Source of the DNA: Chrysophaeum taylorii
Lineage: Eukaryota; Sar; Pelagophyceae; Pelagomonadales; Pelagomonadaceae
DNA: 30,823 nucleotides
Assembly: GCA_029834535.1 (NCBI GenBank)
Contig: JAQMWT010000476.1
Span: forward strand, 1-30,823
Direction of reading: 5' to 3'
Part shown: positions 25,300-30,823 of the stretch, in pieces
How the letters are laid out: every line of letters begins with the position of its first letter
Position numbering within the stretch: position 1 is the stretch's first letter
The notes under the pieces: model-generated
Database searches by the model: none
Told to the model about the DNA's origin: nothing
The model's input: the letters and a program-made list of their open reading frames with translations, nothing else
Position numbers and translations under genes: made by a program

Positions 25300-27402
25300 C
25301 TATGGGTTGTTGTAAGCCGAGTAACGTGCGAAATCTGCTGAAGAGTGGAGCTCCAAAGGTTTGGTAAATCCATCGGCGATATTATGGGTACCGGAAACAT
25401 GATGTAGACGTATGCGTTTTAACTGTACGTAGTCGCGTATACGGAACCAGCGTGTGCTAATAGCTTTAGCCTTAGTCGCGCTGTCGGGGTTATTTGATAG
25501 ATGAATAGCAGAGGCCGAATCTCCAAGTATAGGACTGTTACGTATGAACGACATGTCCGATGGGAGGGGATTGTCGTGAGCATCATAGTCCAGTAGCAGG
25601 TCTTTCCCTGAAGGTTGGCGGAGATAGAAGTGAGGATTTATAACGAATGCCATTTCCGTTAGCAATTTGCGTAACCAGACAACATCATCGGCGCACATAT
25701 TAAGGGCGATAAGTTCACTCTCATGCGTAGAAGTAGCTGTAATAGGTTGCAGCTTAGACTTCCAAGTGATGAGAGAACCAAACGAAAAGATAGCGCAACC
25801 GGTTGTAGATTTGCGGTCTTGTTCATAAGAGTGTGCATTATCGGCATCAACGAATGCGACCAGTTGATCAAAATTACCTGAATTAACTTGTTCTTTAGTG
25901 TAGTCCAACATGGTGGCCATGTCAGTACGATTACCGATAAGATGTCGAAGATGGTCCATTAGAGCGGAAGAACCAGAGTAGTACCAGAGGCGAAGATTAC
26001 GATGTTCGGGCTTGCGCAAGTAGCGGAGCGTCCCTGTTAGTACTTGAACATGTAGAAATGCTGGATTATGCATTCCTCGAGAGCAACGACTGAGACTTTG
26101 TGATAGATCGGGGCGACAGGCCAATTGGACAAACGTGAGCTTGCCGAGAAGAGTATAGAAGGTATGAAGGATGAAGGTGTCCATATCAGAAGATGGCTCT
26201 CCAGTTTTATACGTGGTTGATGGTGACATCGGTGTGGAAGTGGGACGTAGCTGCATTAAAATGGGGTACTCTTCGAACAATGCGTCAAGTTTAGCCTGAC
26301 AGTCCAGTGATATAGAGCCATCAGTAGTACGCGTTATGCGCATGCCTAGGAGAGTATGGACTTCCTCGAAGGTGTCGACTGAGTATTCCTTTTTTAGGGC
26401 TTGCTGGAATTCACGACGTAGAGTTTCTGAAGTACAAGTGATGACGACGTCGTCTACTGAGAGCGTGCAAATTAGAAATGTAGCGTCAGCTTGGACTTTA
26501 GCGTAAATGCAGGTGTCTGTTCGAAATCGTGTGTAGCCTAATGAATCAAAGAAGCCGTTTGTGGTTTGATTCCAAAGGGCAGGGCTCTGACGCAATCCAT
26601 AGAGAGATTTAAGTAGCTTTGGGAGACGGCGGCCTTTGTATTAAGTATCTTTGGGATCGAGAAGGTAAATGCCTTGTGGCAGTTTGACATAGACATGAGA
26701 ATCGATGGGAGCTTGAACAGCGTTAGGGACGTCGACATGGTAGACGGGAAGTCGCAGATGAGCTGCTAGCGCCAAAACACAACGGATGCCCGTAAGCTGT
26801 GCCATAGGGCTGAATGTGTTGAAGAAATCGGTGCCCAGAGAGGCTAAGAATCCTCGTAGGACCAGGCGTGCTTTATGTTTAATGTACTGACCAGCAGCGT
26901 TGGTTTTTATACGTAGGACGAGACGGGTGTCAATAGGCTTTGAGTTGACCATTGGCAGCGCTAGTTTAAAGCAGCCAAACTTAACAATGTCAAAAATCTC
27001 TTTGGAGATGGCAGCAACATAAGCTTTGCGATCAGCGTCTGAGAGACCTTTGAGGCAGTTCAACTCATATTCATCAATTTTGATATCTTTGGCTTGAATC
27101 TTGTATTCGTCCGAACCAACCGTGCTGGGGTCATGAGTCGTCGTCAGATGAGTAATTGCGTAAGAAGCGACATTATCGGACAGATGAGCGTGATCGGGAT
27201 CTTCGACGAGTTGAACGACTAGTAGAGGAGCATCACCAAGGTGGGCCTCAATGTAATGCGATTGCACGGTGATATAGTCTTCGATGGCGGAGAGATGAGG
27301 CTCGGAGAGCACCATAAGAAGCGTCATTATGATCAAAATGGAGTGGGGCGTGAACAAAGCATAAGCATATTGAGCGGGGAGGAACTTGAAAGGCGTGAGC
27401 AT
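25300..27402 (-). pseudogene. pol: C3 pol: RT and RNase H, one in-frame stop
   Basis: Two stretches (27402-26641 and 26595-25300) share a frame, split by a TAA at 26641-26643 where C2 has Lys (DPKDT then YKGRRLPKLLKSLYGL). Visible motifs: KARLVLRGFLASLGTDFFNT, HVDVPNAVQAPID, SLYGLRQSPALWN, active site LSVDDVV, then RNase H VDADNAHS, ATSTHESEL, GDSASAIHLSNN and VSGTHNIADGFTKPL. The conserved NAF motif has lost its Phe (NAVQ), a 3-bp deletion relative to C2. The codons before about 27390 are out of register with the linker. Non-functional as written. Confidence 0.85.
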
Positions 27403-28265
27403 GTTCAGAAATTAATGAACAGGAAGCTTGGAGGTGAAAGTCTGCAAGGTTGACGTCGTCGCAGAAGTGAACATGAGGAGCATCAGGCGATGGGTGGCTA
27501 TGGCTCCTATGACATAACTGAAGAGGACTGTGAAATCGCTTGGTGCACATGGTGATGAAGGGATGGTGTAAATTCCCCTCTGGAGGTATAGCCGTCCAGT
27601 GGATGCCATGAGCAAGATGAAGGGAGTGGAGGGTGGGGTCGCAGAACGTTATGTACTGCTTGGAGAGGTCATACTTGAAGTCGGCAAGCGTACCACCGGC
27701 TTGTTTATAAGCGGCAACAGTAGGCGAAGCAATACGAGTAAGAACATCCTTGAGATTGGTTTTGCGACGAGGCTGAGGGTGATGAGGACCACGGGTGAGA
27801 CGGAGGACATCCTGGGAATAGAGAGACCGATAAGATGGTAAAAGTGGCAGAGTGTCGGGAGACACTTCAGATGTAGGTGTGGTGGCGGAAGTGGGTGCAG
27901 GAGCAGCTGGAGCCAATGCGGGAGCGGGAGAGGAGCATGGAGATGAGAAGAAGAGTCCCCTCTCATGGTCAGTGTCGGTAGGCATAGCATTCCCCCTCTG
28001 CGCCGCATCATGGGGGGTGCTGTGGACAGAGAAGGAATGTCGGGTGAAGGTGCGGGAGGTGGATGCTGTTCATAATCAGGAGGAGATTTAGAAATAAGAT
28101 GAGGAAAAGTCAGTTTAGAGGAAACACGGACTTGACCGTTTTCAGGATTAAGGACAACATCGGCTAAATGATTAACATGGGGTGTTATTAAAGGGCTTAT
28201 AACGCATAAGTAGATGTAGGGACGACATCGGGGTTCATATTTAAAATCGTTAGGTTCCAAATGCA
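27403..28265 (-). pseudogene. C3 pol: region between integrase and RT
   Basis: Frame 28260 onward reads YEPRCRPYIYLCVISPLITP, HVNHLADVVLNPENGQVRVS, matching C2. After a change near 28010, frame 27985 reads LLPSYRSLYSQDV, LTRIASPTVAAYKQAGGTLA, DFKYDLSKQYITFCDPTLHS and LHLAHGIHWTAIP. These correspond to C2 residues about 195-300, so this inter-domain segment is conserved across lineages. The frame is lost again between 27560 and 27400. Its role is unknown. Confidence 0.68.
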
Positions 28266-29092
28266 GATAACAAACAGAACAAAAGGTTTGAGGTAGTCTT
28301 GTTGGGGAACATTACATTGGTCTAACAAAACTTGTTGGGGGCTTAGGACTTTATTGTAAATACGTTCGAGGGAAACGTTAGGGAGGAGATTATACGATTG
28401 GATAGCATGTATAACAGCCCACGGGTAGTGTGGTGCCGGATCTGTTAGGGGGTGACCTTTATAGGATACATTAAGCATATGCCTGAGTCGTGTAGACGCG
28501 GCAGTGGCTATGTGACCAACAGCGGCTTCGACTTCATGATTAAAGACATGTAAGTAAGGGCAAAACGCGGACATGTTAATACCGTGTTCCACACGGAAGG
28601 GGTTTTAACATGCTGAGATAAATAGGGTTTAAAGGAATCACAATAGATTTGTTTTAGTTGTACATGAACATAAGTAGAACAAAAATTGCGGACAAACTCA
28701 AGGGCGTTACAAAATTCGCTGGAGTTAGTGCTACGACAAATGTACACTAACAGAAATTTAGAAATGAGACACTTGAAAACAATGATATGTCGAAAGGATC
28801 CCCATTCCGAGAGCACAGATACGTAACCACCGTCACATGCCCAGGCTTCACCAGGTTGAATTTTTTTTTTCCGAATGATGGTTGCTTGATAAGGTGGTGT
28901 GGATGAGGAAAGCGTTTTCTTGTGAATCGTACAATCCACACAGAACTTACGGTAGGGTACGTCAGATGGGTGGTGTCCAGGACTGGCAATAACCTGAACA
29001 GCTTTTATGGCTTGAGAATCACTGAATGGTGAATGTTGTGAAAATGGTAGCTCGTTGTTGCGCATCTCGAAATGCGAGGGTGCCCCTGGCAT
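28197..29092 (-). pseudogene. C3 integrase, frameshifted
   Basis: Frame 29092-28508 contains the CVDC half of a zinc finger (YRKFCVDCTIHKK), the catalytic Asp in GEAWACDGGYVS (residue about 87) and the second Asp in IYCDSFKPY (about 152), a spacing usual for copia integrase. After a frame change near 28600 the next frame has GINMSAFCPYLHVFNHEVEA, with the likely catalytic Glu in HEVEA, then STRLRHMLNV, WAVIHAIQSYNLLPN and SPQQVLLDQ. It would insert element DNA into the genome; broken here. Confidence 0.8.
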
Positions 29093-29915
29093 GAACTTTC
29101 TTATCGAAGGGCATGCTTCTCATGGAGCTGTCTTGGCGTTATAAGGGTATTTGTTTTCTTTAGTAGGAGATGATATATCTGCGGATGAGGTGTTAGAGAG
29201 GAAGCATGAGCTACTGAATCAATATGAAAGAAAGTTCGTGGTTAGAAGTGATAGTATCACAACATAAGAGTTTTATTGGAGATGTAGAACATTGTAATGG
29301 AACTCTGGTGTAATGTTTAAGATGTATCTGTTGGGAATATATTGTGAAGCTGACCTATAGTTTTGGTTAGAGGAGCGTGATCAGGGTCAAACGATGGTGA
29401 TAGTGTTAATATACGCAAGTCATAAACAAGCTGACACAAATGTTTATAAATTGTATGATATGTTCCAGCTGGAATAGCATTGCGATGATATCACAGCATA
29501 GGTCAGGGGACAAAGACAAAGAAAATTGATTTGGTACGCTGTGAAGTTATTGGCGCGTGCCAATTCGCGAGTTGAGTAGTGTCGAATGCGATCGATCGTG
29601 GATCGTACACCAGCATATTAGCAAATCCACGAATGGTAGGAGTGGAAGTGTATATAGAATGAACTTTGGCACCCATCTTCCTATCGCTTGATGTTTAAAG
29701 CCCAATCCTGCTTTGGGACAGTGCATGTCACTAAAGACTTAATTTTATCGATAATTAGAGACGATTTTACAGGGTAGAAGACAAAGATGTTGAAATCTAG
29801 GAAATGAAGCATTTCTGTAAGCATTTATATTCCTGGTATTTAGAGGGTTAAACTAGTTACCAATACTGTTTACCTGTGTCTTCCACCGTGATGTAAATGG
29901 AGGAAGTAAGTTTAT
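29093..29915 (-). pseudogene. C3 degraded region upstream of integrase (protease/zinc-finger zone)
   Basis: AT-rich with many stops. By position it should hold the aspartic protease and the integrase zinc-finger histidines. A weakly readable stretch near 29680-29560 (KVHSIYTSTPTIRGFANMLV) resembles the region after copia protease, but no DSG-type active site was found. Nothing else is supported. Confidence 0.35.
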
Positions 29916-30823
29916 TTAGAATAACCTGTGAGATGGTTGGTTAGATTCGATAGTTGTAATACAAAGGACACAGGTAATGTGATAGATTAGGAATAATCGT
30001 CCCATAATATTATAGAGGAGCACAAAGGCTTTGAGTTCAATAGGGGATCTCATGCAAGCAAGTGGTTTTCTTGAATTAGTCAAGAATCCCAGGCTAAAGT
30101 TAGAAGTGCCCTCCATTTCATATTGACTGGGATGTTCGACTGTTTTATTAGAGTGCAGACGAAGGAACAGCATAGTTAAGGTTTCAAGCTCAGTCACAGT
30201 TAAGCGCACGGATCCTGTACGACTAGAAAATATTGTAGGTTTTAGGTGTGGACACGAATGGTATGGGAAAGACCTGCGTCCAAGGTTCGTCGACTATTAA
30301 CTTGCGACTGATGGAATTAGCGTGGTCTGCAATATCCAGAAGGAAGTGACTCGTTTATTAGGCCATGAAAGCAGATCAAGAGGGCCGGTGTTATATTTGC
30401 GTGCGACGAGGATCCATCTTTCTCTGGCTTGATAATCTCCACATAAATAGCATGGAAATCGGTCACATATGTCCACCGTATAGTGCATCGTTGAGAGGAT
30501 GAGATTAGCGTCGTATATGATCTTCATACGATGCGGAGTGTGGTGGAGTCATTTCCATGAAGAGAACAAGCGGCTTTAAAAGCTCAGTACACTTACTGAG
30601 CACTGGGAACAAGGAATCATCCATATCGCGCTCGAAGGTGGAAATGGATCTCCCATTGATTATGTTGCGATTTGTGCATGGTGATGTCAATTCCACTATG
30701 TCGGTGTAATATCGTGCACGTTCAACGTCCGATGCTCGATGGAGATATGTCAAAAACTTAGGTAGGGATGGGAAAACTTCGATGGAATTACCAAAGCGTC
30801 TTCGTAGCATGTGCGTGATATTG
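29916..30823 (-). pseudogene. C3 gag remnant
   Basis: Three minus-strand stretches (30810-30505, 30527-30297 and 30209-29916) lie where gag should be. The first is helical and mixed-charge (FPSLPKFLTYLHRASDVERA, LFPVLSKCTELLKPL). The second has RFPCYLCGDYQARERW, which could be a decayed CCHC zinc knuckle. I see no certain gag motif, so the assignment rests mainly on position. The start lies beyond the window. Confidence 0.4.

Larger units (their letters stand above)
23402..30823 (-). mobile_element. C3: older Ty1/copia-type element, minus strand, truncated at its 3' end
   Basis: Reading leftward from 30823: gag remnant, degraded protease region, integrase, linker, RT, RNase H, ORF3. Domain order and motifs match C2, but DNA identity is low and base composition is AT-richer, so C3 is a distinct older lineage. 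The 3' LTR is missing because ORF3 runs directly into the C2 LTR. The 5' LTR would be beyond the right edge of the window. Confidence 0.82.

Noticed and set aside
9114..30823. Reassigned stop codons (TAA/TAG read as sense)
   Set aside because: C2 pol is open for 1,059 codons without internal TAA or TAG. The internal stops elsewhere fall at unrelated residues and accompany frameshifts.

Overview
The window looks like a repeat-dominated piece of a nuclear eukaryotic genome, probably an alga or other protist. It holds two LTR-retrotransposon types, a terminal-inverted-repeat DNA transposon and Helitron-type helicase remnants. I see no bacterial gene layout, no rRNA or tRNA gene, no CRISPR array and no convincing host housekeeping gene. 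The species cannot be fixed from the sequence.

Layout, left to right. (1) 1-7196, plus strand: the 3' half of a Ty1/copia-type retrotransposon (called C1): the last codons of pol, an extra gene downstream of pol (called ORF3) and a 3' LTR at 6885-7196. C1's ORF3 is split by a 4.6-kb DNA transposon at 1073-5714 that carries a frame-broken DDE transposase on the minus strand. (2) 7197-12827, minus strand: a long, low-complexity, internally repeated coding region of unknown function (called X). C1 sits against its 3' side, and a gag-only LTR retrotransposon (8502-11339) is inserted in its middle. (3) 13088-16569: three tandem units of about 1.04-1.2 kb. Each has a dead C-terminal fragment of a Pif1/Helitron-type helicase followed by a minisatellite. 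(4) 16950-18150, plus strand: a second, partial, diverged copy of X (X'). X and X' point away from each other around the Helitron array. (5) About 18100-23401, plus strand: a second copia element (C2). It is 5'-truncated in integrase but has an intact RT-RNase H reading frame, a broken ORF3 and a 3' LTR. (6) 23402-30823, minus strand: a third copia element (C3), older and more AT-rich, with recognisable but degraded gag, integrase, RT and RNase H, and the best-preserved ORF3.

The most interesting signal is ORF3. The same gene architecture lies immediately 3' of pol in all three copia copies although they are well diverged: basic Ser/Thr-rich N-terminus, two CxxC pairs about 50 residues apart, an ELPxxVLxHL-like stretch, an acidic Pro/Thr linker, a coiled coil and a helical C-terminus. 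Standard Ty1/copia elements end after RNase H, so this is a candidate lineage-specific accessory gene.

The insertions give a relative order. X came before both C1 and the gag-only element. C1's ORF3 carried a 53-bp tandem duplication before the DNA transposon landed in it. The Helitron fragments were already dead when they were amplified. All statements rest on reading the sequence; no database search was possible.
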